A DNA stretch of 64,000 nt from Aldehydirespirator sp965204875 (GCA_965204875.1 OZ242020.1:1426001-1490000); one strand, 5' to 3'; shown: positions 42,900 to 51,938, counted from the first letter of the stretch. A program made the numbers and translations. The notes: generated by a model not told the origin, from the sequence alone.

Positions 42900-43244
42900 T
42901 CAGCCGGCCGGTACCGGCTTGGCCTCCGCGAGCAGACCGCGGCGCGTGGCCTCGGCGTCGGGAAGCCGGAACAGTTTGTGGCGGACGATGTCGTCCGCGA
43001 GCCGCAAGCGGCGCTCGGTGGCGGGCAGACCGGCCGTCGCGGTCACGATCTCCCACACCACGTAGGTGCCCTCGGTCTGGTGATTTATCTTGTAGGCGAA
43101 CTTGCGCCGGCCCCAGTTGTCGGTGGACATGACCTCGCCCCCCTCCTCGGAGACGAGACCGGCCACCCGGGCGATGACCTCCTCCACGTCGGCCGCAGCC
43201 ACGGCGGAGTCGATGATGATCATGAGTTCGTAGGCCCGCTTCAC
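42900..43244 (-). CDS. rpsF: 30S ribosomal protein S6
   Basis: S6 of 114 residues from GTG 43244 (KRAYELMIIIDSAV, VSEEGGEVMSTDNWGRRKFA, YKINHQTEGTYVVWE, RLADDIVRHKLFRLPD). GGGAGG lies 10 nt upstream of the GTG. The frame is open further upstream, but S6 begins here. First gene of rpsF-ssb-rpsR-rplI-dnaB. Confidence 0.92.
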   Translation of the reverse strand: MKRAYELMIIIDSAVAAADVEEVIARVAGLVSEEGGEVMSTDNWGRRKFAYKINHQTEGTYVVWEIVTATAGLPATERRLRLADDIVRHKLFRLPDAEATRRGLLAEAKPVPAG

Positions 43245-43632
43245 GCCGGCGTTGCCTCCCTTCGGACCCGGATCGGCCGGGGCCCCGCTGCGGGGCAGGG
43301 TTCTCGAATGTTTCCCGGCACCCGCGTGACCCGAACTGCCTCGAGCAACGCCGCTGTGCCGGCAAGCACGCCGCAGGGTAGCGGGCGCAGGTCCCATCCC
43401 AACCGCCGCATGTCCGTAGATGCTGACCAGCGCCGCGGACATGGCGACCCGCGGCCATCGCCGCAGCGAATGAGCCCCGGCGCGATGTGGACCCGGCGAC
43501 ACCGCAGCGCCTGCCCGGCTTGTTCAGTGCGTCCGGCAACCGGGTCGAGCGGAGTTGACGGCTGCTGCAGCAGTGATATTGTGCGGCCACCGCCGGCAGC
43601 CGTAGCGGCGCTGGACGGGAAAGGAGCACGCG
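43245..43632. other. divergent intergenic region rpsF / panB
   Basis: About 390 bp holding the rpsF leader on one side and the panB promoter on the other. No further gene or RNA is evident. Confidence 0.4.
43555..43582 (+). promoter_or_regulatory. panB promoter
   Basis: TTGACG (43555-43560) and TATTGT (43577-43582) are 16 nt apart. The spacer contains the palindrome CTGCTGCAGCAG (43562-43573), a possible operator. ATG 43633 follows with AAAGGAG upstream. Confidence 0.6.
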
Positions 43633-44478
43633 ATGAGCAAGATCACCGTGCCTGCAATCCGCGCCCACAAGGTGCGAGACGGGGTGGAGCCGCTGGTGAT
43701 GGTGACGGCATACGACGCGCCCAGCGCCAGGATGGTGAGCGACGCCGGAGCCGACCTGATCCTTGTCGGGGACTCTGTGGCCATGGTGGTGCTGGGCTAC
43801 GAGGACACGCTGCAGGTAACCGTGGACGACATGGCGCGCCACACCGCGGCGGTGGCCCGGGCGCGCCCCGAACCGCACATCGTGGCCGACCTGCCATGGA
43901 TGAGCTACCACGTTTGTGCCACCGACACCGTGCGCAACGCCGCGGCGCTGATCCGAGCCGGTGCCCAATCCGTGAAGCTGGAGGGCGGCCGCAAGCGCCT
44001 GCCGATGATCGAGCGCATCCTCGCCGCCGAGATCCCGGTGATGGGCCACCTCGGACTCACTCCGCAGTCGGTGCGCGCGATGGGCGGGTTCAAGGTCCAG
44101 GGCCGCGGCTCCGATGACGCTCGCAAGCTGGTGCAGGCGGCGAAGTCCCTGGCGCACGCCGGCTGCTATGCGATCGTCTTGGAGGGAGTGCCCGTGCCGG
44201 TGGCGGCGATGGTCACAGAGGCCGTGGACGTGCCCACCATCGGGATCGGCGCGGGGCCGCGCTGCGACGGCCAAGTGCTCGTGTTCCACGACCTGCTCGG
44301 CATCGAGAGGCGCTTATCGCCGAAGTTCGTGCGACGCTACGCGCAACTGGGCGACGACGGCACCGAGGCGTTGCGCCATTTCGCCGCGGACGTGCGAGCG
44401 GGCGCCTTTCCGGCACCGTCGGAGTCGTACCACCTGCCCGCCACGGAGCTCGCGGCCCTCGGGCTGAGCGGGCACTGA
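43633..44478 (+). CDS. panB: 3-methyl-2-oxobutanoate hydroxymethyltransferase
   Basis: Ketopantoate hydroxymethyltransferase (281 aa), first step of pantothenate synthesis, using 5,10-methylene-THF and 2-oxoisovalerate. Recognised by VTAYDAPSARMVSDAGADLI, LVGDSVAMVVLGYEDTL, SVKLEGG, GHLGLTPQSVRAMGGFKVQG and IGIGAGPRCDGQVLVFHDLL. Mg-binding Asp and the catalytic Glu of VLEGVP are present. It stands alone; no panC or panD is adjacent, and the reductase-like gene is at 2.2 kb. Confidence 0.94.
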   Translation: MSKITVPAIRAHKVRDGVEPLVMVTAYDAPSARMVSDAGADLILVGDSVAMVVLGYEDTLQVTVDDMARHTAAVARARPEPHIVADLPWMSYHVCATDTVRNAAALIRAGAQSVKLEGGRKRLPMIERILAAEIPVMGHLGLTPQSVRAMGGFKVQGRGSDDARKLVQAAKSLAHAGCYAIVLEGVPVPVAAMVTEAVDVPTIGIGAGPRCDGQVLVFHDLLGIERRLSPKFVRRYAQLGDDGTEALRHFAADVRAGAFPAPSESYHLPATELAALGLSGH

Positions 44479-44582
44479 CGCCGGCCGGCTCCCAACGCCG
44501 ATCAGGCCGAACGGCGACCACCGACCACCGAGCCCGGCCACCGAACACCGACCAGCGAACCCGGCCACCGAGCCCCGCAACC
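44479..44582. repeat. short degenerate repeats after panB
   Basis: CCGGCCACCGA and ACCGACCA(C/G)CGA words recur several times in 44510-44580, between the convergent panB and DUF5318 genes. It resembles the boundary duplications elsewhere in the window; a terminator is not evident. Confidence 0.45.
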
Positions 44583-45017
44583 TCAAACCGAACGGCGACC
44601 ACCAAGCGCTATGCGCCGGACCAGATGGTTCCAGCCGCAGGCCGTGCAGACCTCCACCACGTAGCCGGTGACGACGTTGACCCTCTTGCTCAGCCGCTCC
44701 AGTTCCGCCCGTGTCGTGATGCAGCGGCCGTGCTTGGGCAGGCGCGCCCCGAAGGCGTAGGTGACCTCCACCAGCTCCGCCACCTCGCACACGGGGCAGC
44801 GGCGTCCTGCCGGCTGGCCGCACCACTGCGCATTGCGTTGCAGCTCCCGCTGCGCGTCGCACACTTCGTGGCGGCCGAGCTGGCCGGCCTGCCAGGCTCG
44901 CAGCGTGGCGGCGCGGGCCAGGCTGTAGTCCACGGGCGCCAGGCCGTCAGATCCCGGCGCGCCCGCGGTGGCACCGCTGTTATCGGGAGCGACAAGGCTG
45001 AAGAGACCGGGCTTCAC
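44583..45017 (-). CDS. DUF5318 family zinc-ribbon protein
   Basis: A 144-residue actinobacterial protein: DYSLARAATLRAWQAGQLGR, EVCDAQRELQRNAQ, then CPVC and CTACGWNHLVRR, two CxxC knuckles that should form one zinc ribbon. The DUF5318 family is conserved in actinobacteria, as I recall close to the rpsF region in mycobacteria, but has no assigned function. Start is GTG 45017. Confidence 0.78.
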   Translation of the reverse strand: MKPGLFSLVAPDNSGATAGAPGSDGLAPVDYSLARAATLRAWQAGQLGRHEVCDAQRELQRNAQWCGQPAGRRCPVCEVAELVEVTYAFGARLPKHGRCITTRAELERLSKRVNVVTGYVVEVCTACGWNHLVRRIALGGRRSV

Positions 45018-45118
45018 GGCTCAGGACCGTAGCCCGCCTAGGGCCACCGCTGCTAGGGGCGTCGCCCGCCAAAGATCGCTGCTGCTAGCCGAAGACCGCT
45101 GCCGTTGAGTGTCGTCGC

Positions 45119-46564
45119 CTAAGTGTCGTGGCCCGCCGCAGCCCACTGCCGCAGTGCGGCGACGGCTTCGGCCCTTGTGAGCGGTCCCTTCTCGAACATC
45201 AGTTCTCGCAGGTGAGCGAGCGCCTGCCCGACCGCCGGGCCGGGCTCGAGGCCGATCAGGTCCATCACCTCGATGCCCGTGACGGGCAGGGTCACGTCAT
45301 CGACCCGCTCGCGGCTTCGCAGGTCCACAAGCGCGGCGCGGAAGCGCTCCAGGGGATCCGTCGGCTCTCCTCTCGCCGCGGCTGCCCGTGTCGTGAAATC
45401 GAGCACCGAGTCGAGCCGCCCCCCGCAGGCGTGCACCAGCCGGCGGATGCCCGCAGCGTCCTGGGGGGGCACGGCGAGGCTGTCCCGGCCCGCCAGCAGA
45501 CCTGTCACCGCCACGATCAGTTCCGTGGAGCAGCGCATGGCTCGCAGATGCCCCGCGGCGCCCTCAGGCCGATCCACGAACAGCGACGCCCAGCGCTCCG
45601 CCGCCACAGCCCTGGTCGCGGCGACGGTCCTGCCCAACGTCACAGGCTCCGAGGCACGCAGGAAGGGCACGGCATGCTCGACGAGGCCCGTCCGGAAGAG
45701 GAACTCGAGTCCCTGCGCCGGGTCCGGCAGCAGCAGCAACTTCTCGAACTCGGCACGCACCCGCTCGGTGGCGACGATGCGCAGCCTGCCGCCCATCGCC
45801 CGCACCGCTTCCAGCACGCCGCCGGAAGGCTCGAGGCCGTGGCCTGCAGCCAGGCGGGCCGCTCGCAGCATTCGCAGCGGATCGTCAGCGAAGGAGACCT
45901 CCGGGTCGAGCGGAGTGCGCAGCACCGCCGCAGCCAGATCCCGCGCCCCGCCGTAAGGATCGAACAGCGTCCCGTCGGCGGCGTCCACGGCCATGGCATT
46001 GACGGTGAAATCACGGCGCGAGAGGTCTTCGATGAGATCGTCTCCGAAGGCCACGACGGGCTTGCGCGAATCGGAGCCGTAGCGTTCGGCCCTGTGGGTG
46101 GTGATCTCGAAGGCTTGGCCCCCTATCAGGCACCCGATCGTGCCGTAGCGCTCGCCCTGGGACCAGAGCGCGGAGGCTGCTTCCGAGACGATCCGCCGCA
46201 CCGCGTCCGGCCGGGCCGCGGTGGTGCAATCAATGTCGGCACCGGCCACGAACCGGCCGATCAGCGCATCGCGCACCACGCCGCCCACCAGAAACAGCCG
46301 GTGGCCGGCGGCTGAGAAGAGGCGTGCCAGAGGATCGCAAGCCGCCAACGCCTCGGCAAGAGCGGCCTCGGCCGGCGGCTCCATTACATCGGCGGCGTTC
46401 ACGCCGGGGCGTCCTGCCTCGGCGTGAGCGGCCTCGGGCGACGGTTGCACCACATCTACATCGTCTACATCGTCTACATCTGCGAGGCCGGCAGCGAGCT
46501 CGACCCCCTGATCGGCCTGGTTGCCACGCTTGTGGCATGGTTCTACCCGTTCGGTTCCTCTCAT
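45119..46564 (-). CDS. cca: CCA tRNA nucleotidyltransferase
   Basis: Class II CCA-adding enzyme that completes or repairs the tRNA 3' end. The head domain has LFLVGGVVRDALIG, ADIDCTT with the catalytic Asp pair, AFEITTHRAERYGSDSRKP, LIEDLSRRDFTVNAMAVDAA, and neck FADDPLRMLRAARLAAGHGL. There is no clear HD domain as in some mycobacterial forms; the C-part is helical. The frame from ATG 46564 adds 60 residues with a DVDDVDDVDVV run made by a 9-bp repeat; ATG 46384 would give the compact enzyme. ATG 46564 overlaps the stop of the truncated deacetylase-like frame (ATGA). Confidence 0.88.
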   Translation of the reverse strand: MRGTERVEPCHKRGNQADQGVELAAGLADVDDVDDVDVVQPSPEAAHAEAGRPGVNAADVMEPPAEAALAEALAACDPLARLFSAAGHRLFLVGGVVRDALIGRFVAGADIDCTTAARPDAVRRIVSEAASALWSQGERYGTIGCLIGGQAFEITTHRAERYGSDSRKPVVAFGDDLIEDLSRRDFTVNAMAVDAADGTLFDPYGGARDLAAAVLRTPLDPEVSFADDPLRMLRAARLAAGHGLEPSGGVLEAVRAMGGRLRIVATERVRAEFEKLLLLPDPAQGLEFLFRTGLVEHAVPFLRASEPVTLGRTVAATRAVAAERWASLFVDRPEGAAGHLRAMRCSTELIVAVTGLLAGRDSLAVPPQDAAGIRRLVHACGGRLDSVLDFTTRAAAARGEPTDPLERFRAALVDLRSRERVDDVTLPVTGIEVMDLIGLEPGPAVGQALAHLRELMFEKGPLTRAEAVAALRQWAAAGHDT

Positions 46565-46851
46565 GGCCCGCCGTCGGGTGAGTGCAAGGCGGCGTCGTGC
46601 ACCATCTCCAGCTCGGCCCGCGAAGCCATCCTCGGTGTGGTCCCGCCGGCAACCAGTTCGGCATCAACGACAGCAACTCCCGACAGGGCGGCCCGCAGTC
46701 GCTCGGGGCGCTCGGGATGCCCGATCCCAGTGTCGTGCTGCAGGCAGCGCTCATCGGTCACAACCAGCACGTGCGCCAGCGTAACCCCGGGCCCTGACGC
46801 CCACCGGATCCCCAACCCCTGGCGGGAACCGGCCCGACGACCTGCCAACAC
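46561..46851 (-). pseudogene. N-terminal fragment of a histone-deacetylase/AcuC-family gene
   Basis: VLVVTDERCLQHDTGIGHPE, then RPERLRAALSGV and SRAELEMVHDAA is the N-terminus of class II histone-deacetylase-like enzymes. The frame ends after about 96 residues, and the remaining 250 or so (with all zinc ligands) are absent. The stop overlaps the CCA gene start, so a deletion may have joined the two. Confidence 0.65.
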
Positions 46852-47264
46852 CCGATGCCCTAACCCCCTCCCCAGCGTAAGGCAGCGCCCGCAACGGCGG
46901 TCTGCGCTCGCTCACGACCCGCACCCGCGCTGGGACCTGAACCCGTCCGGAAACCTCCACCCTTACCGGAACCGCACCAGCGAACGGGCCCGCGCCGCGC
47001 CTCGACTCTGAACGGAACCCCAACCAGCGCCCGAAGACGCCCGCACACCCGACTCCCCCACATCGAGCGGAACCCAAGACGGCTACCCGCGACCGCTCAG
47101 CGAGCCGACGCCGGTACGGGAGACCTGCCCGCGTGAGGGCGCTGAGGCGTGATACCGTCGGCGGTCGGATCCGCCCTAGACCGCGCCGACACCGGCCACC
47201 GCCAGGCCACGGCCGACTCCGGAGGGGACCACCGGGTGCCGGCAACTGGCAGCAGAGGAATCAC
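46852..47264. other. intergenic region before degV
   Basis: About 410 bp, C-rich, between the divergent deacetylase remnant and degV. GTGATACCGTCGG (47148-47160) could hold a -10 box. No gene, RNA or strong hairpin seen. In mycobacteria a murJ gene lies in this neighbourhood; none is present here. Confidence 0.4.
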
Positions 47265-48164
47265 ATGACCCTAGGAATCGTCACTGACAGCTCATGTGAT
47301 CTGGCCGATGGCGAGCTTGAGGGACTCTCCGTGGAGATCGTGCCGCTGTTCATCCGCTTCGGCACCGACGAGTACGTTGATCGCGAGCAGATAACCGTCA
47401 GCGACTTCTACCGGCGCATGGCGTCTAGCGATCAGCTGCCGCAGACGGCTGCGCCGCCGCCAGGCCGTTTCGAGCAGGCCTTCCGCCGCTGCCTCGACGC
47501 AGGCTGTGACGCCGTCGTGTGCATCAACCTGTCGTCGTCGCTCTCCGCGACCATGCAGTCCGCGGTCTCCGCAGCCGACGACTTGCGGGCTGAGATCGGC
47601 ACCGATGCCGACATCAGGGTGCTGGACAGCCGCTCCGTCAGCGCGGGTCTCGGCACCATCGTGCTGCAGGCCGCGCGGCGAGCAGTCGCCGGCGCCGGAG
47701 CCGATGAGGTCGAGGCCTTGGTTGCCGACGCATCCCGGCGCACACATGTGTTCGGCACGCTCGACACGCTGGACAACCTGCGCAAGGGCGGCCGGATCGG
47801 CAGCGCGCAGGCCATGCTCGGATCGATGCTGTCGATCAAGCCGGTAGTCGACATTTCCAGCGGGGAGGTCGAAGAGGCCGCGAAGGTGAGGACGCGCCGC
47901 AAGGCACTCGCCTGGCTGCGCGACAACGTGCAAGCAGCAGCCCCTGTCGAGCACCTCGCCGTGATGCATGGGCAGGCGCACGATGCCGAGCATCTGGGAA
48001 GGATGCTCGAGGAAATCTACGATGGCAGCGTGCGTGTGGCCGAGATAGGCCCCGTCGTCGGCACCCACGCCGGCCCGGGAGTGCTCGGGATCGCTTACCA
48101 GACTGCCGGTGACTCGAGAGGGGCAGACCAGCTTGCCGGTGACTCGAGAGAGGCCGGCGCCTGA
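47265..48164 (+). CDS. DegV family fatty-acid-binding protein
   Basis: A 299-residue DegV protein: LGIVTDSSCDLADGELEGLS, IRFGTDEYVDREQITVSDFY, TAAPPPGRFEQAF, CINLSSSLSATMQSA, LDSRSVSAGLGTIVLQAA and LRKGGRIGSAQAMLGSMLSI. The family binds a fatty acid in a deep pocket and serves fatty acid kinase systems or lipid handling. ATG 47265 has AGAGGAA upstream. The end carries a 30-bp duplication (AGDSRGAD/AGDSREAG), which extends the C-terminus by about ten residues. Confidence 0.88.
   Translation: MTLGIVTDSSCDLADGELEGLSVEIVPLFIRFGTDEYVDREQITVSDFYRRMASSDQLPQTAAPPPGRFEQAFRRCLDAGCDAVVCINLSSSLSATMQSAVSAADDLRAEIGTDADIRVLDSRSVSAGLGTIVLQAARRAVAGAGADEVEALVADASRRTHVFGTLDTLDNLRKGGRIGSAQAMLGSMLSIKPVVDISSGEVEEAAKVRTRRKALAWLRDNVQAAAPVEHLAVMHGQAHDAEHLGRMLEEIYDGSVRVAEIGPVVGTHAGPGVLGIAYQTAGDSRGADQLAGDSREAGA
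48097..48156. repeat. 30-bp in-frame duplication at the degV 3' end
   Basis: ACCAG..TGCCGGTGACTCGAGAG occurs at 48097 and 48127. Each copy adds ten codons after the natural family end. Confidence 0.7.
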
Positions 48165-48208
48165 ATCGTCGAGGCGGTGCCTGAGCCACCGCGGCGGGGA
48201 GTACCGCA

Positions 48209-48856
48209 GTGCCCGTCAACAATGACGGCGACGACGCCCGGCTCGTAGAGGCAGCCCAGGCCGGCGACCGGGGTGCGCTCGAGAACCTGCTGCGCCGCCA
48301 TCACGACATGGTTCACGCTGTCTGCCGGCGTGTCGCCGGAAACGACACGGACGGCATGGACGCCACCCAGGAAGCCCTGATCGCGATCGTGCGAGGTCTG
48401 CCCCGCTTCGACAGCCGGGCCAAGTTCACCACCTGGGCCTACCGGGTCGCCACCAACGCCGCCCTGGACGAGCTGCGGCGCAGGAACCGGCGTCCCGTGC
48501 CCACCCCGCACTCCGACGATTCGCACGCTCCGACGATGGCCGCCCCGCGCGATCCTGCAGACTCCGTCCTGCGGCTCGACATCGACGACGCACTGGCAGC
48601 GCTGCCTGAGGACTTCAGGGTTGCTGTGGTCTTGCGAGACGTGGCCGGCTGCGATTACGCCGAGATAGGGAGGATCCTGCAAATCCCGCCTGGAACCGTC
48701 CGGTCGCGGATCGCCCGGGGCCGGGCCCGGCTGGCCGAGATGCTGCTCCCACAGCACGAGCACGAAGCTGACCCGCGCGCCGGAAGAAGCGACCTGCGCC
48801 GGAACCTGGACACGCACGGGCAACGTCATAGTGGCAGAACGCACCGCCATGAATGA
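48209..48856 (+). CDS. ECF RNA polymerase sigma factor (SigM-like position)
   Basis: A 215-residue ECF sigma. Region 2 is DATQEALIAIVRGLPRFDSR then TTWAYRVATNAALDELRRRN, and region 4 is CDYAEIGRILQIPPGTVRSR then IARGRARLAEML. It starts at GTG 48209. Its end overlaps the membrane anti-sigma gene. In mycobacteria sigM and its anti-sigma lie in the same place before trxB, so this is probably the orthologous pair, controlling envelope or thiol stress genes. Confidence 0.88.
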   Translation: MPVNNDGDDARLVEAAQAGDRGALENLLRRHHDMVHAVCRRVAGNDTDGMDATQEALIAIVRGLPRFDSRAKFTTWAYRVATNAALDELRRRNRRPVPTPHSDDSHAPTMAAPRDPADSVLRLDIDDALAALPEDFRVAVVLRDVAGCDYAEIGRILQIPPGTVRSRIARGRARLAEMLLPQHEHEADPRAGRSDLRRNLDTHGQRHSGRTHRHE

Positions 48857-50108
48857 TCGATCCGCATACCTTGACGAGACCGTCTCGGCGTACATCGACG
48901 GTGAGGCCACACCCGCCGAGGCCGACGCCGTGGAGCGGGACGAGGCACTGGCCGCTCGCGCCTCGCTGCTGCAGGCGGTGCGTGATGCAGTGGCGGCACC
49001 GGTACCCGCCCCCTCCGACGGCCGGCGCGAGCAGGCCATCGCCGCGGCCATCGCCGCCGCCGCCCCTGACACGCCATCAAGCAACGACGTGGAGTTCCCA
49101 ACCGACGCCGCCAAGGACGCCGCTTTCCCTCAGGTCGCTGACACGCCATCAAGCAACGATGCGAGGGCCGGCGATGTCGTTGCACCAGGCGCCGATGGCC
49201 AGCAGGCACCGGCACCAGCTGCGACACGAGACCAGACCAATGGCGAGGGCGACCTTGGGGCCGGCGGTGTCGTCGTGCCGCTGCATCGGCGTGTCAGCCC
49301 GCCCTTGGCACTTGCCGCGGCCGTGGTCGCCGTCGCTTTGGTGGTTGGAGCGGGTCTGCTGGCCAGCCGCCTCGGTGGCGAGAACTCAACGGAGGAGACG
49401 GCCACAGCCGCCGAGATGGGCGCCTTCGACCGGCCTGAAAATGCTAGTGGTACGGCGGCTGACACCGGCGAGTACGTCGAGCCGGCCGCGGAGGGCGCGT
49501 CAGACGAATCCGGCGAAGAGGAGAAGGCGGTCGCAGAGGCCGAGGGGTTCATGTCCGACATGGCAGACGCATCCGGCGAGGATCCATCACGGGCGTCAGC
49601 AGGTGCCGGGCCGGCCGATCCAGACATGGTCGATGATCACGACATGTCCCCCGAGGACTCTCCGATGGACGATTCCCCGGTAGCCATAACCTCCGCAGAC
49701 GCGGGAAATGTATCCGGCAGCAGCGACCTCGACGAGACTCCGGCGCCAGCGATCGCTGAAGAGCAGGCATCGGACGGGGAGACCGCAACGGTTGCCGTGG
49801 TCGACCTCGGCACCGTGAGAGACATCGGCGTGCTCGTCGATCTCGTGGCGGATAGTGCCCGAGCCCTGGCCACCGGGGACGAGGCGATGGACGGGACACT
49901 GGCCGAGCCCGGCATCTGCGCGCCCGCCGTTGCCGATCTCGTTCGCAGCATGGCGGCTGAGGCCCCCACGTCGTTCACCGCTGTGCTCGCCGGTGCCGTG
50001 CCCCGCACGCTCGATGCGATGTCAGCCCGGCGAGATGACGGGACTTCGGTGGTGGTCTACGCCATCGAGCCGGAGTGCCAACCGCAGCTTCTCGACCTGC
50101 CAGACTGA
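48831..50108 (+). CDS. membrane anti-sigma factor-like protein
   Basis: A protein of up to 425 aa partnered with the sigma factor. The cytoplasmic part begins YLDETVSAYIDGEATPAEAD, the short anti-sigma motif. A low-complexity region with a 72-bp duplication (DTPSSND twice, DNA from 49067 and 49139) precedes one membrane helix (ALAAAVVAVALVVGAGLLAS). The outer part is long and acidic, then a folded end with VRDIGVLVDLVADSARAL and CAPAVADLVRSM. GTG 48831 or ATG 48849 could be the start. It should hold the sigma factor at the membrane until a signal arrives. Confidence 0.78.
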   Translation: MAERTAMNDRSAYLDETVSAYIDGEATPAEADAVERDEALAARASLLQAVRDAVAAPVPAPSDGRREQAIAAAIAAAAPDTPSSNDVEFPTDAAKDAAFPQVADTPSSNDARAGDVVAPGADGQQAPAPAATRDQTNGEGDLGAGGVVVPLHRRVSPPLALAAAVVAVALVVGAGLLASRLGGENSTEETATAAEMGAFDRPENASGTAADTGEYVEPAAEGASDESGEEEKAVAEAEGFMSDMADASGEDPSRASAGAGPADPDMVDDHDMSPEDSPMDDSPVAITSADAGNVSGSSDLDETPAPAIAEEQASDGETATVAVVDLGTVRDIGVLVDLVADSARALATGDEAMDGTLAEPGICAPAVADLVRSMAAEAPTSFTAVLAGAVPRTLDAMSARRDDGTSVVVYAIEPECQPQLLDLPD

Positions 50109-50312
50109 CCCGTTGGCCGCAAGCCGCGGGCATCTCAACCGCTCGGCGGCGCCCTCACGAGCGACCCCCACGGCGGCCGACCCCTTCCTCATCGCCGGTA
50201 GGCCGCTCGCTGGTACCTCACGGTCATACGAGACTGACCCTCGCGCCGCGAGCTGCGGGGCATCGCGAGCGACGCTGCCGGCGCGAGTTGCGCACCGGTA
50301 GGCTCGGAGCTG

Positions 50313-50744
50313 ATGGCCGAGCCCGTGCCCCCAAGCCGCGACAGGCCGCCGTTGAGCATCGGGCCGGACGATTGGCCCGCCACTGTCGCCGGCAGGATCG
50401 TGGAGGCCGTCGATGCGGTGCGGACACGCACCACCGACCGGGTCGTGTTTCTGGTCCGCGCCGTGGTCTACTGCCTTGTGGTCGGGGTCGTGGCCATCGC
50501 TGCGGTGGTGCTGCTCATCGTTGCGACCGTCCGGCTGGCCGACGCCTACCTGCCCATCGGGGCCGGTGCCGGCTCCGCGACCTGGGCTGCACACGGCTTC
50601 GTCGGCCTGCTCGTGACGATCATGGGTTTCGGCGCCTGGCGTGCCCGATCAGGATCACCCAAGCCGATGTACGCCGCTCTGGTTGCCAACACGGTCTTGA
50701 TCGTCGCCGTCGTCTTCTATGGAGTGATCCAAGCAGTCCGCTGA
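50313..50744 (+). CDS. three-span membrane protein
   Basis: A 143-residue protein. A soluble start (SIGPDDWPATVAGRIVEAVD) leads to three helices: AVVYCLVVGVVAIAAVVLLI, WAAHGFVGLLVTIMGFGAW and YAALVANTVLIVAVVFYGVI. It lies between the anti-sigma gene and trxB on the same strand. The family was not recognised; it resembles holin-like or phage-shock-type small membrane proteins in layout only. Confidence 0.6.
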   Translation: MAEPVPPSRDRPPLSIGPDDWPATVAGRIVEAVDAVRTRTTDRVVFLVRAVVYCLVVGVVAIAAVVLLIVATVRLADAYLPIGAGAGSATWAAHGFVGLLVTIMGFGAWRARSGSPKPMYAALVANTVLIVAVVFYGVIQAVR

Positions 50745-50797
50745 CAGGATCTTCCATAGTTTTATTGAGTATTCTGAATCGAAAAGGTGGCTGACAA

Positions 50798-51820
50798 GTG
50801 GCCCATGAAGTGAATCCATCTGAAAACGGTCAAAAGGCGGCTGACACCCTGGCAGAGGTTCAAGAGGCAGAGGTGGCGATAATCGGGTCCGGCCCGGCCG
50901 GGCTGACCGCTGCCATCTACACGGCGCGGGCCAATCTCAGCCCGGTCGTCTTCGAGGGAGAGCCGAGTTCCACGAGCGACCAGCCCGGCGGGCAGCTCAT
51001 GCTCACCACGGACGTGGAGAACTATCCGGGCTTTCCCGACGGCGTTCTGGGACCGGAGTTGATGCAGCGCTTCCGGGACCAGGCGATCCGGTTCGGGGCG
51101 AGGATCGAGACGGCGAAAGTGTCGCGCCTGGACCTGTCCGCGCAGCCCTACACGATCTGGACGGGCGAAGGCGGCACAGCCGCTCCCGCCTTGAGGGCTT
51201 GGTCGGTCATAGTGTCGACCGGCGCGCGGTCGCTGATGCTGGGCCTCGACCGCGAGATCGAGCTGGTGGGCCACGGCCTCTCGACCTGCGCCACCTGTGA
51301 CGGCTTCTTCTTTCGCGGTCAACCCATCGCTGTGGTGGGCGGCGGGGACTCGGCCATGGAGGAGGCGATCTTCCTCACTCGATTCGCCTCGCAGGTCACC
51401 GTCATCCACCGCCGTGACAGCCTCAGGGCCTCCAAGATCATGCAGGAGCGCGCCTTTGCCAACGAGCGCATCGACTTCCTCTGGGACACGGTGGTGGAGG
51501 CGTACCTCGGCGAGTCGAGCCTGTCCGGCCTGCGAGTCCGCAACGTCAAGAGCGGCGAGTCCTCGATTCTTGACGTGAGCGGCTGCTTCATCGCCATCGG
51601 TCACGAGCCCAACACAGCGCTGTTCAGGGACCGGCTGGAGATGAAGGACAACGGCTACCTCGTCACTGCGCCCGATTCCACCAGAACCAACCTCGACGGA
51701 GTGTTCGCCTGCGGCGATGTGCAAGACGACCGCTACCGCCAAGCCGTCACAGCCGCTGGTTCGGGCTGTATGGCCGCGCTCGAGGCTGAGCACTACCTTG
51801 AGGGGTCGCGACCTCGATGA
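50798..51820 (+). CDS. trxB: thioredoxin reductase
   Basis: Flavoprotein of 340 aa that reduces thioredoxin with NADPH. FAD motif IIGSGPAGLTAAIYTARANL, QPGGQLMLTTDVENYPGFPD, redox centre CATCDGFFFRG, NADPH motif VVGGGDSAMEEAIFLTRFA and FACGDVQDDRYRQAVTAAGS are intact. GTG 50798 has AAAGGTGG upstream. trxA follows after a 118-nt gap. Confidence 0.95.
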   Translation: MAHEVNPSENGQKAADTLAEVQEAEVAIIGSGPAGLTAAIYTARANLSPVVFEGEPSSTSDQPGGQLMLTTDVENYPGFPDGVLGPELMQRFRDQAIRFGARIETAKVSRLDLSAQPYTIWTGEGGTAAPALRAWSVIVSTGARSLMLGLDREIELVGHGLSTCATCDGFFFRGQPIAVVGGGDSAMEEAIFLTRFASQVTVIHRRDSLRASKIMQERAFANERIDFLWDTVVEAYLGESSLSGLRVRNVKSGESSILDVSGCFIAIGHEPNTALFRDRLEMKDNGYLVTAPDSTRTNLDGVFACGDVQDDRYRQAVTAAGSGCMAALEAEHYLEGSRPR

Positions 51821-51886
51821 GCTTGAAGGATCTCATCATCGACCGGACTAGATTTCCTGGACCGGATTCTCTGTGCAGACGACCGA

Positions 51887-51903
51887 ATGCTTCACAGAAG
51901 CAT
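51887..51903. terminator. small hairpin between trxB and trxA
   Basis: ATGCTTC-ACA-GAAGCAT is a perfect 7-bp stem with a 3-nt loop. No U-run follows, so it is a weak terminator or an mRNA processing/stability hairpin. Confidence 0.3.
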
Positions 51904-51938
51904 CCAACTTCTAACTGAGCACGCAAAGGAACATGAGA

